64,000 nucleotides of DNA, taken from positions 19,451,755 to 19,515,754 of the forward strand of contig NC_034438.1 of NCBI RefSeq assembly GCF_002078875.1, read 5' to 3'. Position numbers and translations under genes: made by a program. Below, piece by piece: positions 1 through 12,353 of this stretch. This DNA comes from Numida meleagris. Lineage: Eukaryota > Chordata > Aves > Galliformes > Numididae. Within the stretch, counting starts at the first letter, position 1. Each line of letters starts with the position of its first letter. The notes below the pieces were generated by a model that saw nothing but the letters and a program-made list of their open reading frames with translations, ran no database searches and was not told the DNA's origin.

Positions 1-327
1 TGTAGAAAGTAATTGTTAATTGGAATCTTAAAGCAATCTGTAGTGTCTAACAAGATGTACTAAAAGTTCCTCAACATGTCTTGTGTCAGCAAAGGTGATT
101 TGGGGACGTCTCTGGGATGGCAGAGAACAGAGGAGTTCCATGGGGAACTATTTTTAATAGTTCAGCACATATCCCAAATGAGATCCTAAAAGGAGGAAAG
201 TTGAAGCTCAGCTGAAATCCCCTTAATGCTGCTGTCAGTTACCCAGCAGAACACTGTAGTCTGTTTTCAGAATTGACATTGTTAGACGTATTTCAGGAAG
301 ACTGATGATTATAAATCTGTGAATTGT

Positions 328-1592
328 GATTGGGGGTCAGGCCCAGCCAGCATGGGTTTGTGAAGGGCAGGTCTTGCTTGACCAACCTGATCTCCTTCTA
401 TGATCGAGTGACCCGCCTGGTGGATGAGGGAAAGGCTGTTGATGTGGTCCACCTAGACTTCAGCAAAGCCTTCGACACTGTCTCCCAGAGCATTCTCTTG
501 GAGAAGCTGGCAGCCCGTGGCTTGGACAGGTACGCTCTTTGCTGGATAAGGAGCTGGCTGGAGGGCCAGGCCCAGAGAGTGGTGGTGAATGGAGTTAAAT
601 CCAGCTGGCGACCGGTCACGAGTGGTGTTCCCCAGGGGTCAGTGCTGGGGCCTGTCCTTTTCAATATCTTTATTGATGACCTGGATGAGGGCATTGAGAG
701 CACCCTCAGTAAGTTTGCAGACGACACCAAGCTGGCAGGAAGTGTCGATCTGCCTGGGGGTAGCGAGGCCCTACAGAGAGATCTGGACAGGCTGGATCCC
801 TGGGCTGAAGCCAGTGGGATGAGGTTCAGCAAGACCAAGTGCTGGGTCCTGCACTTTGGCCGCAACAACCCTAGGCAACGCTACAGGCTTGGGGCAGAGT
901 GGCTGGAAGACTGTGTAGAGAAAACAGACCAGGGGTTGTTGGTCGACACTTGGTTGAGCGTGAGCCAGGAGTGTGCCCAGGTGGCCAAGAGGGCCAATGG
1001 CATCCTGGCTTGTATCAGAAATAGTGTTGCCAGTAGGAGCAGGGAAGTAATTGTCCCTCTGTACTCAGCACTGGTGAGGCCGCACTTCGAGTACTGTGTC
1101 CAGTTTTGGGCCCCCCAATGCAAGAAAGACATTGAGGCCTTGGAGCGTGTTCAGAGGAGGGTGACGAAGCTGGTGAGGGGTCCGGAGCACAGGCCTTATG
1201 AGGAGCGGCTGAGGGAGCTGGGATTGTTCAGTCTGGAGAAGAGGAGGCTCAGGGGAGACTTTATTGTTCTCTATAACTACCTGAAGGGAGGTTGTAGTGA
1301 GCTGGCCTCTTCTCCCTTGTAACTAGTGACAGGACGAGGGGGAATGGCCTCAAGTTGCGCCAGGGGAGATTTAGGCTGGACATTAGGAAATACTACTTTT
1401 CTGAAAGAGTGGTCAGGCACTGGAATGGGCTGCCCAGGGAGGTGGTGGAGTCCCCGTCCCTGGAGGTGTTCAAGAAACATTTAGATATAGCGTTGGGAGA
1501 CATGGTTTAGTGGGGTTATTGGTGGTAGGTGGATGGTCGGACTGGATGATCTTGTAGGCCTTTTCCAACCTAGCTAATTCTATGATTCTATG
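328..1592 (+). mobile_element. CR1 LINE, 5'-truncated, with 3' tail
   Basis: This is a CR1 (chicken repeat 1) non-LTR retrotransposon fragment in the same orientation as the host gene. It starts inside the reverse-transcriptase region, the usual 5' truncation of CR1 copies, and runs to a typical 3' end with two copies of ATTCTATG at 1577-1592. The encoded protein shows the CR1 reverse-transcriptase block, with [19 protein letters not shown] and the catalytic FADD, then the C-terminal part ending in ALGDMV and a stop at 1508-1510, followed by an 82-base 3' UTR. It is better preserved than the other CR1 pieces here and so is probably the youngest. An 8-base repeat (TGAATTGT at 320-327 and 1591-1598) flanks it. 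Confidence 0.95.
330..1322 (+). pseudogene. CR1 ORF2 reverse transcriptase fragment (330 codons open, then frameshifted)
   Basis: The open frame of 330 codons covers the palm region of the CR1 reverse transcriptase and most of the C-terminal region. The catalytic aspartates lie in FADD at 714-725, and the [11 protein letters not shown] motif lies about 80 bases upstream of it. There is no real start codon, because the element is truncated and the first codon of the open frame is GTG. Near base 1301 the frame shifts. Compared with the CR1 consensus as I remember it, about 7 bases are missing after GGCSE, so translation stops at 1320-1322. The correct C-terminal frame continues open from about 1302 to the stop at 1508-1510 ([11 protein letters not shown], then LEVFKKH). 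The missing N-terminal endonuclease and the frameshift make it non-functional. Confidence 0.9.
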
Positions 1593-2999
1593 AATTGTAC
1601 ATGCTAATGATAGATAAAGCAACAGATCCTTTCCAACCCAATTATGTATTATGTGTAAAAGAAATAGTTTGCATGCTTAAAGCAGAGACTGAATTTGTAA
1701 ATGTCGAGAAAACTTAAAGCTATAGTCCCCACAGCAGCTACTAAGTCACCCTATAGTGTACTCTTTTTGTGTGTGTGTGTGGCTGTGTATGCTGATAAAA
1801 TCTTGGCTTAAAATATGTATGTTGTGGCAGTTATAGTAGCTAGGGGGAACTTTTATTCAAATAAGTGCCTTGGTGCTTTGAAGACATTGAGCTGATTCAT
1901 TCCATGCAGTTAAATCCTGGTGTCAGTTACGCATCCAGATAAGATGCTTTTATTTGTAGCAGTTAACTGCTAAATTTGTATACGGTGGCAAGCTAGACAA
2001 TCTGAAGATTTATAAAACTTAATGTGAAGGGAGTACTGGAAAGATTTTGTATTTGTTAGTACTTCAAGTCCAGTCAGCAGGGGCTTCTGTGCTTCCAGCA
2101 GGCGTGGTCACAGGGGTGGGCAAGGGACTGCCCTTGGAAGCATGTTGTAGGTTATGTATGTGATGTGGAGGGAATGAGAATCCTGTCTTTCCCCGTACTA
2201 CCTGCGCATACAGCTTAGGAGCACGGGTTGGTGCTATGGTGTCTCTTTCAAGCATGGAAAAATTATGGATTCAGGATCCACAGCTTTTACTGGGCTTCAG
2301 CAGTTCTTCAGCAGTGTCAGTTCTGAGGAATACTGATTGAAATAGCTTTTTTTTTTTAGTGGGGAAGCTACGGTTTTCTGGTTGAAACATAGACACCCAT
2401 TGTAGGAAACAGCTTGTGATTTTAAACTGAAATGTATAAAGTTGTGATCTTACTAGCACTCTAGTTGCTCTTCTTTGGGAATTATGGAGATTTGTTTCTT
2501 TGGAGTTAGTAGTAAAAGGTGGTGGTGGGGCAGGTGATCAAAACTGTCTGTTCTGACAAAATTCTTCACAAAACACCTGAAGTTTTTTTGCTAGCTGGAT
2601 TAAAACTGATCTTTAACTTTGCTAAGACACTGAGCTCAGACTATTTGCTTTCAGTTTATAGTGTCTACAGTCTTACGGTAGCGATGTGATGCTGGCAGCT
2701 GAAGTCAAAATCTTAGCAAGTGTTTTGTGGGGTGCTCGCCTGTCTGCTTTGACATTGGTCTCCCTCACTAGGTGAGGCAGCATGTACTGGATATGTGTTC
2801 ATCTATAGGGCAAAACCTGATACCTGCTAGTAGCGTGTTTCGGTGTGGTGTGTCCTCAGAGAAGTAGAACTAAACCTGATGGGTTAAAAGATGACAATGT
2901 TACAAAATAGAAGATTCCGAGCCTGCCTTATCAGGGAGATTGGTGCATGCTGTTGCTGACACTTGCACTTGGCAGTGTCACACGGATTTGAGCTCTTGG

Positions 3000-3800
3000 C
3001 ATTACCCTCGCTCTTATACCTCGGAAGACGAGAGGCACGGGAACCGGGGACGACTGCCGGCTCCCACGGCGCTCGGAGGGGCAGCGCCGTGCCGGTGCCG
3101 GAGCTCTGGGCTGGCAGCACTGCGGGTGGTCGCGCCTGTCTCGGAGCCGCGTTTGCCGTTTGCAGACTCCGAGTAGGAATATGCTCTTTGGGAGCGGTGG
3201 GACGTAGGCGAAGCGAAGGCTCTTCCCGGCGTCGGGGCCACACGTGTCCGCGGCGGAACCGGCGGCCGCCAGCTCGCACGGGGCGGGGGCAGGCGAAGGG
3301 TTAACGTCGGGAGCGGCCCTCCGGCATTATGCAAGCGGCTCGGTGAAAAGGAAGTGCATTGCAAAACGCTGAGCTCAGCCGCCTGGCCGCCGGCCAAGCT
3401 CTGCTTTCCTCGCTCCAGCTGAGGGCTTTCTAAGCTTCCCAGCGGCGGCTCTGCCGGCACTGCCGAGGAATGCGGCCTCCCCGCCAGCTGACGTAGCACG
3501 GACGGTTCAGCCCGGGGCCAGCCGGCATGGCGGCGGCAGGGGGCGGGCCCTCCGCCCCAGGGCCGCGGAACTCGCTGCCCGCCGTACCGCTGCCGCAGCC
3601 GGGGCCGCGCGGAGTGGGCGGAGTTGCGCCCCCGTCGGGGCGGGTGGGTTGGGGTCGTCCCGGGCGCGGTGCGCGCGGAGGGCTCCGGGTTACGAAACGG
3701 TGCAGCACGCGACCGTACCCGGGAAGAAGGCGGCTGCGGGAGGGGCGGGAGACACGGTTCGAGGTCGGCCTTACCGGCAGCGTAATGAATGCAGGAAGTG
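3000..3800. promoter_or_regulatory. CpG island with promoter-like motif cluster
   Basis: This block stands out as GC-rich and dense in CpG, while the sequence on either side is AT-rich. Visible motifs are GC boxes (3280-3288, 3541-3547, 3616-3621, 3637-3644, 3742-3749), a CACGTG E-box inside the palindrome ACACGTGT (3240-3247), ETS-type AGGAAGTG (3349-3356 and 3793-3800), a C/EBP-like TTGCAAAAC (about 3359-3367) and a CRE-like TGACGTAG (3489-3496). No clear TATA box is present. It lies about 26 kb upstream of exon 2. CpG islands usually mark promoters, so an alternative promoter of the host gene or a noncoding-RNA promoter are both possible. The direction of transcription cannot be settled from sequence alone. 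It does not contain the known exon-1 coding sequence of ZSWIM6. Confidence 0.6.
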
Positions 3801-6176
3801 TTACTGCTGCTATTTATTATATGTTTTAGGAGAAGTGCTGCTTGTAGGGTCGTCAGGACGCTTGCTAAGCAGGTGCCGGTGGCTCCTTGAAGCTGCTCTC
3901 TTGGCTTTACTTTGTTTTTTTTTCCTCCCCCCCTCAGTTTTATTTTTCTGTGCTGCCGTTCCTCTCATAACCGATCTCATTGCTTCCAGTCATCTCTCGG
4001 AGCTGCAAAGCTTTGGGGCAGTTCCTTAGCACAGGGCAGCTGTGTATAAAACAGCACCCTGTTTTGAGCGGGTGGTGCTGGCTGCAGATCGAGCTCATGT
4101 GTGAAGGCATCATGGAGCTGATGATGGAGGAGGGAGATGGAGAACACCCAGGAGAAGCCCTCTTCTCATTGTGATCTCAGTTCTCTCCTGCGAGTGCACT
4201 GCAGGTGTAGGTGGCTTCCGTAGAGGTACCTGTTCAGAATCATAAAGAAGACAGGAGAGAACAGTCAGCAGAGGGGAGATGACGCATGTTGAAACTGTTA
4301 CCAGGGAAAACTTGTTAGTGCTGGGCTAGGGTAGTTCGTGAGATTCATTGTCAGGTGGTATGGGAGCCAAGACTTAGGCAGAGCCAGAAAGGAGATGTAG
4401 TAGAATGGAAAACACCTTGAAAACTGGCCTTTTGAGGCACAGTGAGTGCTGAAGCTTTCTTTGAAACTCATCAGAGGTGGATTTCTGTACCGCTGAGGTG
4501 CTTTGTGCCTCTGGGTGAGTCACTCTGCTGCGCGCTGCTTTCTCTGCTGTCCTTTTCCTGTCTTGTCTGCTGGAGATTATTATTACATTTCATGACTGCT
4601 ACTGGACAGCGCATACCAGAGTGGTGCCTCAGCTTCTGTCTGGGGCATCCGAGCAGCAGTAATACAATAGCATGACTGCAATGAAGCCTCTGGGTTGCCA
4701 GTATGAATCAGACTAGTTTTACACCTCATTCCAGTGAGCGCAATCTGGGATTTCCTCTTGACTGTAAAATGACTAAGTCTGGCTAAATGTGGCACAGGCT
4801 GTATGAAACAGGACTTTGGAGCTTTTAAGCTGCCTAAATATTGCTGTGTATTGAAGAGGAATTAGGTATGCTGGGTTATAAGTTCTGCATTTCTACAAAG
4901 AATAGGCACAGCATAAAGCTAAATACATTGAAATACAGAGATGGATTAAATTAAATGAACTAAATGTGGACTTTATAAAAATGTCCTCATTTCTTCGTTT
5001 CTTTTTTTGTTGCTCTTTTTCAGTTTCATTCAGTTTCAGTCTTATGTAGTTCATTTCTGTTGTTATTATGGTAAACACTTGTATTGCTGTTTCAGTTCTC
5101 TTTTCTGGACCCTGTTTTCAAGGCACGGTGCTCCCTGCTGTCCCACCAACAGTCTGTCATCATGGTGACTCAGTGGAATAAACTTAGGTGCAACTCTGAG
5201 AGAGAGGTTCTTCACTTGTAAACCAAATGGAAATGTATTCAGTAGCATACCCACTAAGAAATCCTGTGCACTGCAGCCTTTAGCGTAAAAGAACAGAAAA
5301 ATGGAGCAGTGCTGCAATGGTGGTACCCAATGTTATATTTGCTCTTTGTACCCTACTACCTGATGGTCCAGTCTTGTAGGCATTGGGACCATCTATATAT
5401 ATGGGTGCAGTACGACCAGCTTAGTATGATTTCAGTGCAAGTATTCAGGAATGAAATGCCAAAACTTTTCCACAACACCAAAAGCAATATAGGAGCAGCC
5501 CCTTTGTGCGTTATTGGCGTGTCCCCCTGTGAAGAGGCAGAGAGCAGTAGTCATACGGGTCAAGGCTCTGATGAATGCCGTGTGTGTGCTAGCTGCTTCC
5601 CATCAGCAATCCTCCTTTCTTCGCGGGATATTAGGTAACATGTTGTGTTCCATCCCTGTGTTGACCCTTTGGGTAAAGGGATTCTGGTGCTAAAGCTGCA
5701 TCTTTGTCATCCTTGTCTTGGGTTCTAATAACTAAAGAAGCATCCTTATCTCACTTTTCTAGAGATGTGAAATGAAAGGACAATTTTGCATGGGTCTGAA
5801 AGAAAAACGACTTCAGCAAGGTTTCTATTAAGATACCATTTTCTTCCATTCTTTCCTCTTTTTCTCCGTGAGGTCCATCTAGTGAACTCCTACAGCCAGG
5901 GAACAGAGACCAGAGCTCTCATGACTGGTGAATTAATTAGGAGTAATAAATTAGGCAGCTACTTGATTAGGTAAGACAACAACGCTTAACAGAACTATTT
6001 TCCTGAGTATTATGAATAGATAAAAATCAGTTTTAAGTGCAACAAAAACATTTCCAGTGATTGTGTAGAATTTTTTTTAGCAGAGGAACATGGAAGTTTT
6101 CTTCCATTGCGTGCCCCCCCTGGTTTTTTCAATACACAGCGGCAGATAAATGGCTCTGCTTTTCTGCTCTTTCTCA

Positions 6177-6258
6177 GTTTTCTTGGAGTTGGGGCAGAGA
6201 GATCCCTCTGGCTATTTGGAAAAAAAAAAAAAAAAAAAAAAGGTTTTCTTGGGGTTGG
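6177..6258. repeat. Short poly(A)-tailed insertion between 16-bp direct repeats
   Basis: GTTTTCTTGGAGTTGG at 6177-6192 recurs as GTTTTCTTGGGGTTGG at 6243-6258, with one mismatch. Between them lie about 27 bases of unique sequence followed by 22 consecutive A (6220-6241). The arrangement of direct repeat, short body, poly(A) and direct repeat is the shape of a target-primed retroinsertion with target-site duplication. A chance slippage duplication around a poly(A) tract is the alternative. The body is too short to assign to a source. Confidence 0.5.
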
Positions 6259-9200
6259 TTTTATTCCTTTCTCTCCCTTCTGGTTTGATGAATCAGGAGA
6301 ATGAAAACCCTCTAGTTTGTTGCTTGCCTTGATAGATTTTGGACGCAGTGGGGGTGACAGACAAAGTATTCCTGTCCCATCCCATTTTCAGCATATAACT
6401 TCCTCTCCTTCCGCAGACGCTGGACAGCTTTCATTCACCTCCGTCTGCCCAGCATCCCATGTTTCCCCCACCCGGATATGAGGCGCTGCAGCTTTGTAGC
6501 CAGTGCCCTTTGCCAGCAGATCCTGTGGGGCTGTGCGAGGCTGGTGGAGCAGTGGCGGGCAGGAAGCGTGTTGGTGCGCTGCCTCTGGGAACCCCGCTCC
6601 AGATGCAGCCCCAGAGGCAGTGCACTGCAGAGGCTGGATGCAGGTGGCTGCTCAGCTGTCATTAACTATTTAGGTTTTTCTCCTAATGCTTCTAGTAACA
6701 GGAAAATAACGGTATTCACAGAGGATGAATGCAGGATTCTGCTCAGTTAGAATTTGGTTAAACAGGTTTTGCATCATCCTTGTTGCTGACTGGTTTGAAT
6801 GGCTGGAGTACATGCAATTTTGTTCTGTGAAATGTGGTGTACCCCAGTTCTATCCTTGAGATGTGTTACAGAGCTCTTTTATGCTAGATGACAAATCCTT
6901 GTATCACACTCTGGTACTTATATCACAGAGATACTACAGTAGTACATGGAGATACAGTGCCATCTGCATTGCCCAGTGCTTTGAGGTCTGTAATATATGT
7001 AGGAGGGGCCTGTAAGAGTGCTTCGTGAAGTTTTGGAGTTTGTTTCTCTGTGAGGCTCCTTCAGAGTATGCTCTTTGAACCAATGGTAGCTGCATAGATT
7101 CCTATAATCAGTATGTGATGGCAGTGCTATCTGAAATGAAAAATAATATGGGAAAGGATTCACACATTTAGATCCACACAGTTGCTCTTCCCTGGTTGGA
7201 ATGGTATGGCTGTTTTAATAAGTTTATTTGAAATCTATTAGTTACAAAACTGGTAATGTAAAAGCACAGTATCTGGATTTTATGCTGAAAGCTGCACACA
7301 CTAAAAAAAAAATGATTCCTTTGTGTTTGGAAGCAACTTCTGTGAGTAACTCTGTATTAATACTTTTCCGTGCATTGATGTTTCAACAAATAACAATTAC
7401 AGGAAAGTGACAAAGCAGCATTTTTATAAGCAGATTTATGCAGCTTGCTTTTCTCCTTTGCTTACTGCTCTTTTCCCTGTTGTGGCACAAAACAATAAGA
7501 TACTTTTCACAGGTGAAAACATGAAAAAACCAACTTCCCTTGCCCATGTAAAAATCTGTTGTCTCAATTTTTTTTTTGCTGTCTTCAAAAATAACAGCTG
7601 TTTTTGTCCTAGCAATTTACAATTGTATTTACTATGAAGCAGCGCCTAGCAACATGTAGGCAGTGTTTCTGCCACCGCAGATTACTCTGTCACAGAGCTC
7701 ACACTACTGAGCTGATTTTTTGTTGAGTGACATCTGCTTAAGATAGCATGGAGTGTTTGAGTTTTTGTGACTCTTGTCCTGGCTGGAATGGGATCCTTAG
7801 GTCTGGTAGGAGATACCTAGGATGTCCCGTGTCCAGCATAGTCACTCCTTTTGGCTGAAACGTTTGGGTAATACTTGAAAGATTTTACCAAGAACGAGGC
7901 TTATTCTCCATCAATGAAAAAAAAAATCCCATTTGAATGGAACTCTAAAGACCAATCTCTGCTGAATTCTGGGTGATGCTTCTTGGCAGGCAGAGATGTT
8001 TCCCAGAGAGGTTGCCAGCACAAACACACTGTGCGTGTGTACCTTCGTCTCCTCCCACCACCCCACTCCTCTGAAACAACTCAGTTGGCATCGGTCGTGC
8101 CAGTGCTGCTGTGCAGGCTGCCGGCATCGAGCTGCTACTGCTCTTGTTTGGGGCTTTTTTGCCTAAATTTAGAATCCCTGTAACCAGCAAGCCCTGCAAG
8201 TGGCTGGGAACTCCATCTGCGGGTTGTATTCCCGTCTCCATCTACTGGGAAGGGAAAATAAATACAACGCAGCTGCATGGATTTCAGAGAGCTTGGGAAA
8301 GCATGTGGCCAGGTATGAGCTTTTGCTGAAGGCATACCTGTTTGCAATCACTTGAGTTTTGCTTCATTTGGTTTAGAAAAAATGTTTGTGGCTTTCAGAA
8401 TGTTTTGTAGGTTTGTAAGGCTTTCACTGAAATGCAGTCCTTAGTTTGGGTGTTGCTAGTTGGAAGGGTTGATTAAAAACCACAGGTGCTTTTGGAGATG
8501 GGGAGAGAAAAGCCTCATGTTTAGAGAAGTTGCTCCCTAATGATTATGGTTATCTAGTTTAAAAGCACACCAGCTTCTTTCTTTTTAAAAGCTCAACATT
8601 TAATTAATGTATTTATTTGTGCTACGAGTAGACATTTGGTTTATTAAAGTCAGGACTAGCAAGAAGAGCACCACAGTGTTGAAGATTACAGGTCAATGCA
8701 AAGCGTGTCTGGAAGTTGTTGCTTTTGGTGAAGATTTCATGCTGAATATTAGAGCTTGTCTATGTGGAGGGAAGGGAGAAAAATGTTTATGATACAGTCA
8801 AAACTATTTCTTCAGTAATTAAACAATATTTCTGCTTGACACAGTTTCATCTACCTGCTTAATTTGTGAGGTTTAATTAAGATACAGGCATCTTGTGCTG
8901 CCATGGACACAAAATCAATGTCTAGTTTGCCTGAGGAAATGGCTGTTTTTCCTTTTGGGGTCTGGCTAAGTCTTTTTCTTTCTTTCTTTTTTTTTTTTCT
9001 CTTTTTGAGGCATTAGCGATTCAGAGAGCAGAAGCAAATAGCCATTTTTAAAATTCATGTCCTCAAATGTTAATTTGATGCTTTGAGGCATAAATGACCT
9101 TTCTAACCAGCCCAAACTTGTCAAACAAAGGAACGATAGAAGCAAGCTGCTTTGTTCTAATACAACAGGCTGCTTTTCAGGGAGAATTTCAAAACAATTC

Positions 9201-10728
9201 TGCCTCCTTCTTCTCAACAACATTAAATTAAACTTTGGTCCATGCTACATTTGAATTTAGATGTGTATGCATCATTGGAGAGATGGTGATGGAATCTAGA
9301 CAACCTGTGCAAATTGAACCATAGACTTCAGCTCCTAAAGCCCAGGGCAAGTGAATAATGCTTTCATCCACAGCTACCGCAGCTGGTATTGCTTAGCCCT
9401 GGAAAAGAGATAGGTGTGGGTCAGGAGCAGAGAGAAGAATTTAAAGGGGATTTCTTGCTGTCAGAAGACTGAAGGGAAAATCAGAAAAGAGAATCAAAAC
9501 CATCATTGCTTCTTGAAACGTTTAAGTGTTTAGATTGGAGTGTACAGCTCTAAAATATAAAAAACTAAATATACATTTTCGTAGCTTGTGGGAGTTTGAG
9601 ATTAGAACTGTATAAGTATGTTGTAGAAATGGGGGAAAACTCTTTATGTATCAGTGCCAACTCTGACATCGTAAGGTGTAACAGATAAACTAAATGCGTA
9701 AAAGGCCAGGGTAGGGAGATAGAAGGCAATACAAAAAAATGAGTATGTCTTCATGCATGGGCATTCTTTTTTGTACCCTTTTCCAAAAAAAAATAACTAT
9801 GTTTGGTACTTGTATACCATTCTTTCCTGCTAGCTATGCTTGTGGAGTCTGAAATTAATCTCTTGAAAGAATGATATGTTTCTGAAGCAGGCATTATAGT
9901 AGTAAACTTCTTCTCTAGGAGATGAGTAGATTTAAGGAGTAATAGTCTGGTGCTCCAGTTCCTATATCATGTATAATTTTTGTCTTATATTTTTTTTGTC
10001 TTGCTCAGTACTTACATTCTCATCCAAAGTAGGGAATATCCAACTCCAGAATTTGTTCATAAAACTTTCATAAATTCTCAAATCTCCAGCAGCTGAGCCT
10101 TATTATAAAATCTGAAGATCATGTTACTACTGCTCATTAACATTTGGTTACTTAAATCTTTCATATTAGGGCTTATTTTATTTGGGGATGAAATATGCGC
10201 ATGTTATCAAAATCTTACTGAAAACTAATGTGACCTCTTCATATTTTTTGTTTTAGAAAATCTTCTCAGTAATGTTTTATATAAAATGGGAAGAAAAATT
10301 ACTTAACCTTGTTGGTTTATATTTTTGGCCTGGTAGCTCAGCTATGCTCTCTAATGGTTATTTTTCTGGTACATCAGAATCCCTTCATGAAGGTGTTTTA
10401 TGTTAATAGAGTTGCAGGTTTCCACTTATATTGGATGATTTTCTCACAATTGCATGACTTTCTTTTTGATGGGTAATGAATCAAATGCCTTGGTTGTTTT
10501 TTGTTTTTGAAGCCTATTTTGTTTTGATCGCTCTTTTATTTGACCAGAAGTCAAAATTCTTAATGTTCTCTAGAAAGGGGAAAAGACCAAAGTGTCCTGA
10601 AACCTTGTATAAAGCACTCAGATCAGTTCGGACTAGAACTCAGCCAAATGTTGTACCTGTGTCAGTTGCGGTAAACAAGAACATCCCACTTCTTGCAGTA
10701 ACTGAGGGGAAGCAAAAATAAAGCTTGA

Positions 10729-10746
10729 TTTTTTTTTTTTTTTTTT
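10729..10746. repeat. Poly(T) tract of about 18 bases
   Basis: A homopolymer run in intron 1. A similar T-rich run lies near 20587-20602. No repeat element is recognisable next to either. Confidence 0.8.
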
Positions 10747-11075
10747 GCTTCCGAAGTCATGGAATACTTTCTAAAACACAACACGTGAACTAATTGTGGT
10801 GCACACCATTCTGCTCCCTGGACGGGAACAAAGAGGCCTCTTCTTTTCTATGGTGGTGTCTGCAAAATTGGTCTGCAGAGCTCTTCTGGACTGTGCAGCA
10901 CTTTGTCAGCCTGGAGCCTTTGTGCAGCTACAGGAATGAGCTGTGGCTGTTGTGAAATCTTATGTGCGCACCAAACTCATACCAAATTTCTGGTGGAAAA
11001 CCTGGGCCAACAGCGCACAGATTGACATAGTCACAGAAGTACGAACTACGCTTGTTAATTGTCCCTTAGCTTTCT

Positions 11076-11216
11076 AAGTTTGCAGTTGATTTTGGTAGTC
11101 GATCCAAACTGCTGTCAGATTGTATTGTCTTACACACAAACACATGTGCTTTTGCTTTGAATTGTTACAACCATTTCAACTCTAGCTGTGCATATTTTAG
11201 GCGACTGTTGGATTCT
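11076..11216 (+). repeat. Diverged direct repeat, copy A
   Basis: This block of about 141 bases matches copy B at 12354-12498 in the same orientation. Shared stretches are TTGCAGTTGATTTT, GATCCAAA, TTACACACAAACA and GCATATTTTA, in the same order and at similar spacing. Similarity is imperfect throughout and fades outside the block. I do not recognise the unit as a known repeat family. Confidence 0.6.
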
Positions 11217-12353
11217 CTTTTGTTTGGGTATTTGTGTGTTGAAGCGAATAGGTACCAGGATGGAGCTTTAAACAAAGCTGTAAGCAGAGCAGAACTTAAA
11301 TAAAGTACTTTAATTACATCATCTCCGGCTTTTATCTAGTCAAGACTACTTGCTCTCTGAAGCTGCACCTTTTTTAAAAAAAGAGAATTTGTCTATGTGC
11401 TGTATACCTATAGGATATCCCCACAGTAATGCTCTGAAAATGCATCTTCACCTGTTTGGCCTTGAGTGTGTTTTGTGCTGCCATGACAACCTGGTCACAA
11501 AAAGCCTTGGGCTTGTAGTTTCCAGGCCTGATTAATACAATGTGCTGTAATTAGGAATAGGAAAAAACCCCACAGGCTCTTTTCCAATTTAAATATTCCC
11601 ACTGCTCCCAAGACTTCCCCAGCTTTCCTTGTGCATTGTTTCAGATTAGTCATAATTGAAATATTTATTTTGTTCAGTGTGCCTCAGACACTGGGAAGAG
11701 TTGCTAGAATGTATCCGGGCTTTCAGCTGCAACAGCGTGGAGTTGGTGCCTCCTTGAGAGGGTCCTGTGACTTGAGGTGTACCCCAGGAATGACCAGAGG
11801 TACCATGTTAACAGTATTTCAGCACTTCGCTTCTGCAGCACCAGTTCTCATCCAGAAGGGAACTGCAGATAATACTCACTTAGCTTTCCATACGTTTTTC
11901 AGGTGCTCTTACTGCCTTCCTGAAATTAGTTGGTGAGGAGCTTCAGAGCACTGGAACGGGAAAGAAATCAAAATGCAAAGGTTCACGTATTTAATTTTTC
12001 TAGATACAGTGGTAACAGTAGTTTGACTTTACTGGTGTTTTTTGTTTGTTTCTTTGTTAGTTTTTACTATGAATTATATCTTAACCAAATGGAGTTACTT
12101 AATTTTTTTTTTTACTACAGCTGCTGTAGCAATGTGTGCGCAGCTACTGTTTTGGTAAACAAAGCCTAGTAGCCAGATGGCAGTAATATTTAAAAAGTTG
12201 AGAGATATGGTTTGGAAGCATCCAACTGGAATATGCTGTGCTTTGCCTAGGTACCTTTGATTTAGTACACAGTGGAAGACTTCAAATGTGTTATCACTGC
12301 AATGTCTTGAAAGAGCAAATAAACTATTATGTTGAATACAAATAATGCTTATT

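Noticed and set aside
398..1132. Minus-strand open frames across the CR1 element
   Set aside because: Shadows of the CR1 reverse-transcriptase frame on the + strand.
3014..3499. 161-codon minus-strand open frame in the CpG island
   Set aside because: GC-rich sequence has few stop codons. The composition (R, P, S, A) and overlap with open frames on both strands point to chance.
3000..3800. CpG island as ZSWIM6 exon 1
   Set aside because: The conserved exon-1 segment of the family is not seen in any frame on either strand.
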